Positions 45,001-54,694 of a stretch of DNA of 64,000 nucleotides are shown here, piece by piece; the stretch's first letter is position 1, and the number at the start of each line of letters is the position of its first letter. Origin of the DNA: CAVZBW01 sp963778465 (GTDB lineage Bacteria; Actinomycetota; Acidimicrobiia; Acidimicrobiales; RAAP-2). The notes beneath the pieces are model-generated. The model worked only from the letters and a program-made list of their open reading frames with translations. It ran no database searches and had not been told where the DNA came from. A program made the translations under genes and the position numbers. Location of the stretch: positions 1,488,001-1,552,000 of the forward strand of contig CAVZUK010000003.1 in NCBI GenBank assembly GCA_963778465.1, in the 5' to 3' direction.

Positions 45001-45824
45001 AGAGGACTTCTGGACCTTCGCGGTGGCCGAGGGCCGGGCCACCTTGACCCCGCCCGCAGCCACTCCCGGCGATCACCCTGCCAAGAGCTCCTTGCCGTGC
45101 ATTCGGCCTTCTACGGTCCTCAGGTGACGGGAACCTTCTTCGCCGAGATGATCAGTCAGCGATGCTTGGTCATTGACTTGACCCTCCATCACGTCTCCGG
45201 CCTCATCGCCCCCGGTGGGCGCCGACCCCGAGCCACTTCGATGGACGCAGACGAGTGAGCGACCAGTCAGGAGCAGTGAAGCCTCGAGCTCCCACGCTTC
45301 GTATCGCGTACTGCCACGAATAGACCGATCGGAGCTCGTCGTGGTGGATGGGCGGTGGCCTTCCTTCAGGGCAGGCTGTTCGTCCCCGCCCTGGCACGGC
45401 CCTACCGGAAGCCACCTGGACTTCTGGACGCCGTGGTGTAGGGCCTCGTCTGCCTTCATTTGCCGCCCGGTCAGCGCGCTGAGAGACCGCCCCTCGGTTC
45501 GACTAGGCGAATGAGTGGCGACGCGACAAAGCCCCGGCACGGGGGGTGATGCCGGGACTCGCATCGCGGATCTCTGGCCGGGATCCGATCACGAACGTAC
45601 CCACCGGGTGTCTGGCCCCATGCGGTCAACGGGGAAGGTTTACCTGGGCGTAACCGAGGCTTCGCGGGCCAACGACATCCCCAGTCATCGATCGACTTTC
45701 GGAAAAGGCGCCTACCGCCCGGTCCCAGAGCCACTAGGTTCACAGGAGTGAGCTCAGGGTGCTCTGAGGAACTTTGCCAGTTCATCTTTTGTCCGGTCTC
45801 GATGAGTTCGTCTAGCCGCCTCGA
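45001..45824. other. Gene-poor stretch
   Basis: No frame in these 820 bases shows recognisable protein features. A hairpin with a 7-bp stem (CCCGGCA at 45533-45539 with TGCCGGG at 45550-45556) is visible. The promoter of the desaturase must lie in the last 100 bases. Confidence 0.4.
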
Positions 45825-46628
45825 GTGGACGCCACCTCTCTGAGTAGTCTCGGCACGCCGTGGTCCATCGTGGCGGCGATCGTGATCGGACTCGCTCTCG
45901 CTCAACTGTCCTTTTTCCTCACCACGATCTATCTCCACCGTGCGTTGGCGCACCGGGCTCTGAAGCTCTCACCCGGCGTCGTCGTGGTTTGCCGAGCCCT
46001 GATCTGGGTGGGGACGGGCACACGCCCACGGCAGTGGGTAGCCGTGCATCGCAAGCACCACGCTTTTGCCGACCGACAGGGAGATCCGCACTCACCATTC
46101 GTGTTCGGATTCGCGGTTGTGCAGTTCGGAAACGCCGCACTCTACCGAAGGGTGGCCCGAGACTCTACGGCCGTCGCCCGATACGCACGGGAAATCGCGC
46201 CGGATCGATGGGACCACTGGCTCTTCGATCGAGCACTTCTCGGCCTCGCCATCGGCGTGAGCGTTCTCATCCTCGCTCTGGGGTGGGAGCTCGGGTTGAT
46301 TGCGGCTGGCGTCTACGCGGGCACCTATCTACTCGGCGGCGGCACTGTCAACGCCGTCGGGCACTGGTGGGGAAAGCGCCCACACGACAATCTGGCGACG
46401 AACAACCAATGGCTGGCCTGGCTCGTGGCGGGGGAGGGCCTTCACAACAATCATCACGCAGCCATCACTTCGCCCCGCCTCTCCTTCGCCAAAGGGGAGT
46501 TCGACCCAGGATGGTGGATGGTTCGCCTACTGGTGGCTCTTCGTCTGGCGGCGCTTCGCAGCCGTCGGGGCATCCCAAGATCCTCCTCGGATTCCGCCGG
46601 CGGGCCGGTCCAGACCTCCTCCCGGTAG
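45825..46628 (+). CDS. Membrane acyl-CoA/fatty acid desaturase
   Basis: Di-iron integral membrane desaturase of 267 residues from a GTG. The histidine boxes are YLHRALAHRAL (HxxxxH), VHRKHHAFADRQGD (HxxHH) and EGLHNNHHAAITSPR (HxxHH), with NAVGHWWG as the additional Asn/His motif. Hydrophobic segments run from WSIVAAIVIGLALAQLSFFL and from LGLAIGVSVLILALGWELGL. It most resembles stearoyl-CoA delta-9 desaturases. An electron donor is not encoded nearby. Confidence 0.92.
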   Translation: MDATSLSSLGTPWSIVAAIVIGLALAQLSFFLTTIYLHRALAHRALKLSPGVVVVCRALIWVGTGTRPRQWVAVHRKHHAFADRQGDPHSPFVFGFAVVQFGNAALYRRVARDSTAVARYAREIAPDRWDHWLFDRALLGLAIGVSVLILALGWELGLIAAGVYAGTYLLGGGTVNAVGHWWGKRPHDNLATNNQWLAWLVAGEGLHNNHHAAITSPRLSFAKGEFDPGWWMVRLLVALRLAALRSRRGIPRSSSDSAGGPVQTSSR

Positions 46629-46845
46629 TCGAAGCATGCGCCAAGCCGAGAGCTTGCGGTCGAACTGAGCCTTAGATACCGCTCAATCAGCCCAGACCAC
46701 CTTTCGTGCCGCAACCTGGCGCACTCCTTGGTGGCTCTAGAGGCTTTGCAAGCCCCGTTGCCATCGTGGGAGGGCTGGCCGCCAACGCCGTCCAGCACGC
46801 CAAGAGCGACTTCGCCGTAAGTGCCTCTGAAGGCGGCGATCCTCC

Positions 46846-48101
46846 CTATGAATGGCTACCCTCCGCAGCAGTCGCTTTGGTGAACGTCCGGCGGTGCCCC
46901 GATTCCCAGATGCCGGCTAGCGATGCCGCACTCAGCACGGCGAGCGCGATCGAACAGACGAGCACAGCCCGGAAATCCCCGAACGACTGGGATGCCAACC
47001 CCACCCCGATCACCGGAAGGGAAATGCCGACGTAGCAAAACAAAAAGAACGTGGAGATGACCCGTCCTCTCATCTCCGAGGGTGCCAGTCGATTCGCGGT
47101 GGAAAGGCTGCCGATGAACACTGCCCCGGCCGCTATCCCACCGATGAGCGTTCCGACCACGAACAAGGTCATGGACGCTGCAGAGAGCGCCGCCACGATC
47201 AACGCGAGGCCTACGAACATCGTTCCCAGCCCCGAGATGATCACCGGCCGGCTCGGGAACCGAGCGAGGGCGAGCTGGGTCAAGGTTGCGGCCGCAAAGA
47301 TGGCGAAAACCAACGCACCACTGACGGCATGGCTGTCCTCGTGGAGGACCCCTCCGAGAAAGCTGGGTGCGAGTGCGCTGAACATACCAAGGAGAGCGAA
47401 AGCCACGAATGCCGCCACCCCGGCGGCGACGAACTCGCTGCGACCAACCGCCGGAATCCCGAGACCCGAAAATCGCAGATACCTCGAAGACGAGCACGGT
47501 CGGTTGAGGAGCGTATTCCGCAAAGAGTCCGGCGATTAGTGGACCGAGACCCAGTCCTCCCATGTTGGCTGCCGTAGCCACCATTTGGGCCCGTCGAGGA
47601 GAGGAGCCCACATAGGTCTCGGTCAATGCGGCCGTCGCCGTGCCGGTCGTGAGCCCGGCGGAAAAACCTGAAACGATCCGTGCAACGAACAGCCAACCCA
47701 GGCTCGGTGCCAGGATGAGCACAATCGTGCTCGTGGCGCTGAAGACCAAGGCTGAGGCCAGGACCAGCCGTCGCCCCACCTGGTCCGGCGAACGCCCGGC
47801 CAAAAGAAGGGTCACGAGAACTCCGACCGCATACGAGGCGAAGATGACCGAGATGATCGCGGAGGAGAAGTGCCATTGACCTTGATAGATGACGTACAGC
47901 GGAGTCGGTGGTACCGAGCATGAGCACGGCGAACAAATAGGCCAAGAGCCAAGAGGCCACGGGACGTCGTACGGGGAGCCGAGGGCTTCTCGGGCTCACC
48001 ACGTCGCCGAGGCAGTCGATACACGGTTGATCGGCTTCCGCAACCAGGATTCTCGACTGTGCCGCGTCCGAAGCGCCCGCGTGAGGCTCCTTTACCGCCA
48101 T
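46846..48101 (-). pseudogene. MFS transporter with two frameshifts
   Basis: A 12-helix major facilitator would span this region. The N-terminus starts at 48101 (MAVKEPHAG), with RPVASWLLAYLFAVLMLGTT as the first helix. The frame breaks near 47905: PTPLYVIYQGQWHFSSAIIS continues in another frame. It breaks again near 47490 before GLGIPAVGRSEFVAAGVAAF. The last part runs to 46846. The signature GRSPDQVGRRLVL after helix 2 is clear. Each segment is well preserved. It begins 16 bases after the HIBADH gene, so it was probably co-transcribed with it. Confidence 0.8.
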
Positions 48102-48117
48102 CGTCCTCCCTCGGCCC

Positions 48118-49002
48118 TCAGTCTTCTGTGTCTTCGCCGAGAACTTGAGTTACCACCGTGAGATCTTCGTGGCCGAATCCGCGGTCCACGATCTCGTCCC
48201 ATTCCTGGGCCAACGCCGCCAAGACCTTGAAACGCTCTGCGCCCCCGTCGGTGAGCGCGAGATGTACGTCCTTCAAGGCCAGTGCTAAGGCGAACTCCGC
48301 CGAGTACTCCCCATTTGCGATCCGGTGGAACTTCCCCGATTCCCAGGGAGAGACCAGTGGGCCGCCGTCGAAGGCCTCGATCACCGACGAAACCTCGAGC
48401 CCGAGACGGTGGGCCAGGGCGAAGGAGTTGGCCACACCCTCGGCGCTGAAGGCGAGCAAGACGTTGTTCACTAGCTTCATGCGAGACCCATGACCGGCAG
48501 GACCGAGCCACAGCGTCCGGCGACCGAGAGCCTCGAATACCGGTTCTACGACGGACCGAGCTTCGTCAGGGCCGGAGGCGAAGATGACCAGGGCCCCCTG
48601 TTCGGCAGGCACCTTGCTGCCGGAGACGGGTGCATCCACAAACCACGTATCCGGTCGGTGATTTTGGGCGAGGGCGGCAACTGTCTCTGTCCCCAGGACA
48701 CCGATGGTGCTCATCTGGGCCCAGACCGCACCGGGTTTGAGCGAGCTCAGCAGACCTTGTTCGGTGGCGAGGGACATGACGGCATCGGCGTCTGTGACCA
48801 TGGTGACGACGACGTCTGCCTCGCTGACGGCCTCCGTCACCGACGGAGCAACCTCGATGTCGTGTCCTGTCAAGGGCTCGGTCGCGCCCGGCCTTCGGCT
48901 CCAGACCACGATCGGTAGGCCGGACCTCCGGGCAGTAGTCGCCATCGCTGCACCCATGGTGCCGAGACCCAGGACTGCCACCTTGGGCAAGTTGTCGCTC
49001 AT
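48118..49002 (-). CDS. NAD(P)-dependent dehydrogenase, 3-hydroxyisobutyrate dehydrogenase family
   Basis: Beta-hydroxyacid dehydrogenase of 294 residues. The Rossmann motif VAVLGLGTMGAAMA comes first. DAPVSGSKVPAEQGALVIFA is the substrate loop, and the catalytic Lys lies in GSRMKLVNNVLL. It resembles the glyoxylate/succinic semialdehyde reductase and HIBADH branch. The ATG at 49002 overlaps the stop of an upstream minus-strand frame (ATGA), and an MFS gene follows, suggesting a three-gene unit. Confidence 0.9.
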   Translation of the reverse strand: MSDNLPKVAVLGLGTMGAAMATTARRSGLPIVVWSRRPGATEPLTGHDIEVAPSVTEAVSEADVVVTMVTDADAVMSLATEQGLLSSLKPGAVWAQMSTIGVLGTETVAALAQNHRPDTWFVDAPVSGSKVPAEQGALVIFASGPDEARSVVEPVFEALGRRTLWLGPAGHGSRMKLVNNVLLAFSAEGVANSFALAHRLGLEVSSVIEAFDGGPLVSPWESGKFHRIANGEYSAEFALALALKDVHLALTDGGAERFKVLAALAQEWDEIVDRGFGHEDLTVVTQVLGEDTED

Positions 49003-49385
49003 CCGTTACGTCCTTTCCGGTAAGGGTCCGGCCGGCGGGCAGCCAGGACGATCGTGAAGACCTCCACATCCGTCTTTGTCCACCGGAACTGCTGCATCCT
49101 TGAGATATCTCCACGCCCGTTCGGAGGCTGAGCCCCGGGGTGACCGAGATCGCGGTGTCCGTGCAGCCCTTGATCTGCATCTCGAAAGGCCATGGGATGC
49201 CTCCTCGGCCAGGCTTCCAGGGAAAGACCGTGCGAATCTTGTGCGCAACGCGATCCTCCAAGGACACCGAGGCCCATCTCTTTGCGGTCGTGGAGGGCCT
49301 GGAGGTTCACCAGAATCTCTATGGCCTCGACATCGCGCCCCTCGTCATTCCCACCATCCTCGCCATTGCCCGCCTCTGAGATCAA
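48999..49385 (-). CDS. Hypothetical protein coupled to HIBADH gene, possibly frameshifted
   Basis: The frame stops in a 4-base overlap with the HIBADH start, a sign of a real upstream gene. Its last 30 residues (QFRWTKTDVEVFTIVLAARR) look like protein. The middle is Arg/Gly/His-rich and unconvincing. The alternative frame there reads EDRVAHKIRTVFPWKPGRGG and EMQIKGCTDTAISVTPGLS, which looks more like protein. Two compensating indels would give one small protein of about 130 residues. I do not recognise the family. Confidence 0.4.
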   Translation of the reverse strand: MISEAGNGEDGGNDEGRDVEAIEILVNLQALHDRKEMGLGVLGGSRCAQDSHGLSLEAWPRRHPMAFRDADQGLHGHRDLGHPGAQPPNGRGDISRMQQFRWTKTDVEVFTIVLAARRPDPYRKGRNG

Positions 49386-49545
49386 GCTTCATCCTCCCGA
49401 CCACGTCAGTCGTGCCTGGGCATCACCACAGCGCGTCCGCGGGGAGCGGACGAAGAAGCCCGTCGCGCTCGCCTGGTAGCTCGCCCGGCTGAGGGCCTCC
49501 TACGCCGCGCAGGGCATGCGGCGCCCGCCTCGGCGACGTGTCGGG

Positions 49546-52126
49546 TCAGGGTAAGGATGTCGTCGTCGCGGTCGGAGCCGCCGGGGCGGGAGTGGTGGGC
49601 ATCGTCACCTGATCGGACAGTGACGATGCGATCCCGGTCACGCTCGCCGACGTCCCGTCGGCGCCGACGTTGACGGCCACGCTGTAGCGATAGGTGGTCC
49701 CGGGTGTCGCCGACACCGTGACGGAGACAGCGCTTCTCGTAGTCGGGGCCGGCTGGCTCGGGTCGACGGGCACGACGATCGGGGGCCGCGCCGAGCCGCC
49801 GACGTACGGCGTGACGGTGCAGCCGGTGACGGCCGAGTCGTAGGTGTCACCGAGGGTGAAGGAGAGCTTGACCGTTCCCGGTGCTCCGTGCGCCGCGCTG
49901 AGCTCGTTCGGGCCGGCCGGGACGCGGGTGAGCGTGTAGCCCGACCCGTTGGAGGTGACCTGGTACCGGGGGCTCTGGGCCGACCCGGCGTTGACCAGCT
50001 CGGCCCAGCGGGCGTTGACCGTGCAGGTGACCCGGAAGGGCTGGCTCACCGTGAAGCCCCCGTCGGTGGCGAAGGTCGCGTCGTTGAGGGGCTGTCCGGC
50101 CGGGACGTCGAGCGATCGGGTGGTGGCCCCCGAGGCGTTGGGCGTTGGCCATTGGGCGGTCCAGGTGGTGGGGAGGCTCTCGACCTTGCCGAGCTCGGGC
50201 GGACCGGCGGCCCAGCCGTGCGCATTGCAGGCGGTCGCCGAGCCGTTCTCGGCCATGGCCGGCTGGCCCGTGGGCTCCGGCGAGGGTTGGGAGGGGTCCG
50301 GGATCGTCTGGTCCATCCAATTGGAAAAGTTCCGGCCACACGGCCGGGGCAGCCCGAGCGCGCTGAGGCAGCTCTCCTGGTGCCCATCGACCGTGATCGA
50401 GTCCGGCACCGGGATGGCCCACTCGATCGGTTCGACGGGGGTCCAGGCGGTGAGGGCCTGTCCTCCGGGCCTCCGGTTGGCAAGGATGCCCTCGGTGCTC
50501 ACCGAATTGAGTACTTTGGCACCCGACGAAAGCACCATCGCCGGGGCGAAGATGCCAGTCAACCCCGGGTTGGAGACCTGGTAGGCGCGGCTGCACACGA
50601 TGCCCCCACCGTCGGTGAAGTACTCCTCGACGTAGCAGCGAACGGTGGCGGTGTACGGCCCGGTAAAGAGCCCGGGGCCAGTCATCTCCTTGGTCTCGCC
50701 AGGTATCCAGTAGAAGGCGTTGGGCAGGGCCCACAGCGAGCCGCTGGTCTCCCTGGGCCCCTCGCTCGTCGGCAGGATGCCGGTGAAGGCGCCGGACTTG
50801 TCCATCGCCTGGAGGACGTTGGGACCTCCCAACCCGGCTTCGCGGATGCTGTTCCACAGATCGTTCCAGTCCTCGGTGGTGGCGATCCTCCATCCGACGA
50901 AGTGCTCATAGGAAGGCATGCTCGGAGGCTGGATGAAGTTGTTGTAGCCCTTCCCGTCGGGGAGGGCGCTCGGTTTGCGGACCCACAGGACGGCCTTGGT
51001 CTGCCCCGAGCGCAGGCCACGAGCCTGCGAGGGCAGGCTCAGCACAACGTTGCCGTTGCTGAAGGGCACTCCGGCCAGTCGCCACTCGCCGCCCACGTCC
51101 TGGCGCACGGCATGCAGCTCCTCGGCCACGGTCTGGCAGAAGCGCGCGGTCACGCTGTCGGGATGCCGCTCGGACGCCAGCGCGCAGATGGCGCTTCGTT
51201 GGTCCACGTCGAGCTGCTCGTTCGGGTAGTCCCGAGCGTAGAGCTGCGCGGCCCGCAAGTACCCGGCCTCTTCGATATAGCCCAGGGCCTGCACCTCGTA
51301 GCTCTGGTACCAGCGGACCACGTCGTCGACGGCCTGGTAATAGCCGCGATCGTCGAGCCAGCCCACCTTGGGATCGGCGCTGCGCATGGCCTGCCACTGG
51401 TCGTAGGACACTCGTCCACAGGTCCGGATGAGACCGTTTTGATCCGGGCCGCTGCCCATCAAGGTGGTGTGGATCTCGTTGATGCGCTGCGCCGTCGGCC
51501 ACGAGCTGACGAGGAGCGAGTTGCCCGGGCCCAAGACGTTGGTGGCGAACTCGCTAAAGCGCTGCTCCAGCGTCGCCACCGCCTCCTTGGGATCTCGCGC
51601 GTCGGGGACCGCCGCCTCTTCTCGGATGAGGGACTGGTAGTCGCGCTCGAGCAGGGAGACAGCGGACACCGCGGGGCTTTGCAGACCCTGCTGGGCGGTG
51701 CAGGTGGCGGCGTGGATCTCCTGGAACTGCTGGGCGATGGCCGCGCCGAGCGTGTTCAGTTGGCGCTCGATGTCGTTGAGCTGGCTCTGAATGGCGTCCA
51801 GCTGCTCAGACATGGCATCGAGCTTGTTCAGGACGTCCTGGATGCTCGGGCCCGAGGCCTTGCCGACGCCGAGGATGGTGAGGAAGTCGGCGGCCAGGGC
51901 CAACCCGTAGGCAGCAGGAAGGTGTTGCTTGAATCCGGCGGCCTCAAAGAGCTTGCCCCCGTCGTTGAACACCCGGGCTGGATCCCGAGACGAAGTCGTT
52001 GACCGAGACCGCTCCCGCCGGCTGGGCGCTCGTGACGAGCGCCGCGATGGCGATCGTGGCCGTGACAAGGAGCGTGGTCGCGGCCCCCACGACCCTGTTG
52101 GCAGTCCGCCGGTGGTCGATGCGCAC
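49546..52126 (-). pseudogene. Large secreted protein with signal peptide, frame broken after the signal
   Basis: The GTG at 52126 has GGGAGG six bases upstream. It begins a clear signal peptide: a basic start, the helix GAATTLLVTATIAIAALVT and the cleavage-like SAQPAGA. The frame then shifts near 51977 after VNDFVSGSSP. The remaining about 800 residues continue in a second frame from VFNDGGKLFEAAGFKQHLPA to the stop at 49546. Residues after the signal form a coiled coil (VLNKLDAMSEQLDAIQSQLN onward). A large unknown middle with several Trp and Cys residues follows, then fibronectin-like beta-sandwich text near the end. I cannot assign a function. Intactness depends on the single indel. Confidence 0.7.
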
Positions 52127-52254
52127 GCGGTACCTCCCTGTCCGCAGACTGCCTCGCTCGCTTTGGCCAGGACGATCTCTCGGTGGCAGACCTACGCTGT
52201 CTCCGTGCAACCACGCGCGCCGGAGCACCCGCATGATGGCGCTGTGAGGGATGG

Positions 52255-52473
52255 TTGGTGGTGTGCGAGTCGAAGCCCGAGGTCCAACAGATGACCAGGG
52301 TCCGCCACGTGCGGACCCCCATGCGTCGGTTCCTCCGCACGGAGACCGCGAGCGCCGCCCTGCTCCTGTTGGCCTCTCTGGTCGCACCGGCATGGGCCAA
52401 TGCCAGCCCGTCGTCGTACGAGCCCGTCGGCGCCGCCGGGACCGCCAACACGGGCCGAATTGCCCCGCGGTGA
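52255..52473 (+). pseudogene. N-terminal remnant of NhaA Na+/H+ antiporter
   Basis: The frame carries RRFLRTETASAALLLLASLV then APAWANASPSSYE. This is the start of NhaA (FLRTEAGSA, LLL, WANSPWSDSYE pattern). After about 55 residues the homology ends and a stop follows at 52473. No other NhaA helices are present downstream, where the epimerase-like gene begins on the other strand. It is a truncated copy. Confidence 0.6.
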
Positions 52474-52487
52474 GATCGACGAAGTGA

Positions 52488-53411
52488 TCATCGCAGGCGG
52501 TAATAGTGACCGTGGTCGAGGTCCTCGAGCAGGCTTGGCCCGATCGGATCCCATCCGAGTAGCTCCCGAGTCACGGTGGCCGTGGCGGGACTGTCCAGCG
52601 CCACGAAGTGGCCCAGATGGGAGAAGTGTTCGACGGCGTCGGCGGGGCTGAGCGATGCCGTCGGGATGTGGAGGTGGTTGCCGATTGCCTCGGCGATCTC
52701 TCGGAAGGGCACGCCCTCGTCACCGACCGCGTGGAGGACCGAGCCGGCGGGGGCGGCCTCCACGGCCAAGCGGGCCAGACGGGCGGCGTCGGACCGGTGC
52801 ACGGCCGGCCAGCGGTTGTTGCCGTCGCCCACATACCCGGCCACGCCCCGCTGGCGCGCGATGCCGACGAGGGTGGCCACAAAGCCGTGGTCGCCATCGC
52901 CGTGGACGGTCGGGGGGAAACGCAGAACCGACGAGCGAACGCCGATGCCCCACAACGACAGGGTGAGCAGGGCGGTGGCCGTCCGGCGTCCGGCGGGGTT
53001 GTCTCGCACCTCGGCGCTTGGCACGAGCCCGTCGTCCTCGGTAGCCACCCGCCCAGCCGTCAGCCCGACCATGCCGGAGGCGAGCACGAAGGGCCGGCCG
53101 GAATCGGCCAGGGCCGCGCCCATCGCCTCCACGGCTCGCCGGTCGGCGGTGGCGGCGCCGGCGAAGTCGCCGCCGAAGGCCACCTCGTGCTGGAAGGCCA
53201 GGTGGATCACCCCGTCGGAGTCACCGGCCGCTTTGGCCAGGCCGTCGGGGTCATCGAGATCACCCTGCTGGACGATGGCGCCGGCCGCCTCGAGGCGGCG
53301 CCCCGAGGTTTCGGAGCGAGCCAGGCCGACCACCTCGTGCCCGGCACCGAGCAACTCGGGAACGACAGCGGAGCCGATCCAGCCCGACGCGCCGGTGACG
53401 AAGATTCTCAT
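52488..53411 (-). CDS. NAD-dependent epimerase/dehydratase-like (atypical SDR)
   Basis: Extended SDR-like protein of 307 residues from an ATG with GGAGG upstream. It opens with MRIFVTGASGWIGSAVVPEL, the NAD motif. HLAFQHEVAFGGDFAGAATA and FVLASGMVGLTAGRVATEDD follow, without the usual YxxxK. This resembles the atypical SDR5/7 group of NAD-binding oxidoreductases or regulators. It shares a 52-base divergent promoter with a TetR gene, the common arrangement of a repressor with its target. Confidence 0.87.
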   Translation of the reverse strand: MRIFVTGASGWIGSAVVPELLGAGHEVVGLARSETSGRRLEAAGAIVQQGDLDDPDGLAKAAGDSDGVIHLAFQHEVAFGGDFAGAATADRRAVEAMGAALADSGRPFVLASGMVGLTAGRVATEDDGLVPSAEVRDNPAGRRTATALLTLSLWGIGVRSSVLRFPPTVHGDGDHGFVATLVGIARQRGVAGYVGDGNNRWPAVHRSDAARLARLAVEAAPAGSVLHAVGDEGVPFREIAEAIGNHLHIPTASLSPADAVEHFSHLGHFVALDSPATATVTRELLGWDPIGPSLLEDLDHGHYYRLR

Positions 53412-53427
53412 GGGGACCTCCACAGGT

Positions 53428-53456
53428 AGAGTGATGTCAGTTACAGACATAACTCT
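53428..53456. promoter_or_regulatory. Operator-like palindrome between epimerase and TetR genes
   Basis: AGAGTGATGTC (53428-53438) and GACATAACTCT (53446-53456) are inverted arms with one mismatch around a 7-base spacer. It is centred in the divergent promoter region, 17 bases upstream of the epimerase start and eight bases upstream of the TetR start. Size and symmetry fit a TetR dimer site that controls both genes. Confidence 0.75.
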
Positions 53457-53463
53457 GTACCTC

Positions 53464-54066
53464 ATGTCAGGGACTGTCAACACTACGATGAAGGCCGTGG
53501 GTCGATGGGAGCCGGACAGCCGTGGGCGACTACAGGAGGCTGCCCTGGCGCTCTTCGCGGACCGGGGATTCGACCAGACGACGGCGGCCGAGATCGCGGC
53601 GCGGGCCGGGCTGACCGAACGCACCTTCTTCCGCCACTTCACCGACAAGCGAGAAGTGCTCTTCGGTGGCTCCCCCCTCCTCAAGGAGCGGATCGTGGCG
53701 GGGGTGGCCGGCGCACCGGCGGGGTACGGTGCTCTCGATGCCGTGGCCTGCGGCCTCGACGACGCCGCCGCAATGCTGGGCGAATTCCGCCGGGACCTGT
53801 CTCACCAGCGACACGCCGTGATCGCCGCCAATCCCGAGCTCCGCGAGCGCGAGCTCGCCAAGCTCGTCGACTACGCCACGGCTGTCACGACCGTCCTGCG
53901 CCAGCGGGGCGTTGGCGACCCTCAGGCGACCATTGCGGCCGAGGCCGGCATGACGGTGCTCCGCGTGGCCCTTGAACGGTGGGCCAGCGGACAGGACGAT
54001 AGGGAGCTCAGGACCATCATGCGGGATTCTGTGGCCGAACTGCGGGCACTTGCGATCGGCAACTGA
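53464..54066 (+). CDS. TetR family transcriptional regulator
   Basis: One-component repressor of 200 residues. The N-terminal helix-turn-helix reads RLQEAALALFADRGFDQTTA, EIAARAGLTERTFFRHFTDK and REVLFGG, the TetR consensus. The C-terminal ligand domain (from about residue 75) is helical and not conserved. The ATG at 53464 is close to the palindrome, so autoregulation is likely; an ATG at 53488 is also possible. The divergent neighbour is the likely target. Confidence 0.9.
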   Translation: MSGTVNTTMKAVGRWEPDSRGRLQEAALALFADRGFDQTTAAEIAARAGLTERTFFRHFTDKREVLFGGSPLLKERIVAGVAGAPAGYGALDAVACGLDDAAAMLGEFRRDLSHQRHAVIAANPELRERELAKLVDYATAVTTVLRQRGVGDPQATIAAEAGMTVLRVALERWASGQDDRELRTIMRDSVAELRALAIGN

Positions 54067-54694
54067 GTCCGTCACCAGCCAGCTGTTCGCCGAGAACGTG
54101 TCGAAACGAACATTCCCGATCGACAATTGCGGGTCGATCCGCTGGAAATGGGCACGGGTCGACGACGTGGCGAGATCGTGCAAGCGGGAGAGCGGGCGCG
54201 TCTCACGCCGCGAGGTCCACAAGACGACCGTCGAGCTGCGCGAGGCGCTCCAGGAGGCCTACGACGAGGCCGGCGCGGCGCCAGCTCTCGAGCACGACCG
54301 ACCCGTAGCGCACTCCGAACAGGGCGTTGGCCCCCTTCCAGTTGCCAGAGATGAAGGGAAGCAAGAACAGCTCGATTTCTGTGGCAGGGACGCTCAGTTT
54401 CTTCGGCTCTCGATTTCTTCGGTTCTCGATTTTCAAGCCACGACGTGGCCATCCAGGCGATCGAGGAGACGACCAATAAGCCGCCCAAAGGAGGGTACGG
54501 CTATCACCCCCCTCCCTGTAGGGTGACCGTCCGCCCGTTACGGCCGGGTATCCCTCACGCCTCTCTGAGGCCAAGTCACAGGAGCACGGCAGGGGAGGCG
54601 AGACAAGATGGCATCGGAGAGACCTCGGGCCCTTGTCGCATCGCTTGCCTATCTACGGGCAGCCGACCCTGGGATGCCCGTCAACGGGCGCCCA
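54067..54694. other. Gene-poor stretch with a short tandem repeat
   Basis: No complete gene is seen. A minus-strand frame (54203-54574) contains IELFLLPFISGNWKGANALF and GVRYGSVVLESWRRAG, which is protein-like and could be a remnant. TTTCTTCGGYTCTCGA is repeated twice in tandem (54398-54413 and 54414-54429). The 3' end of the surface-protein gene starts at 54695. Confidence 0.4.
54398..54429. repeat. Tandem 16-bp repeat
   Basis: Two copies of TTTCTTCGGYTCTCGA follow each other directly, differing at one base (C or T). They lie in noncoding DNA. Confidence 0.75.

Noticed and set aside
45531..45560. The hairpin CCCGGCA/TGCCGGG as an attachment site or integron-like element
   Set aside because: Only one copy is seen and no recombinase gene is near; a simple hairpin by chance is more likely.
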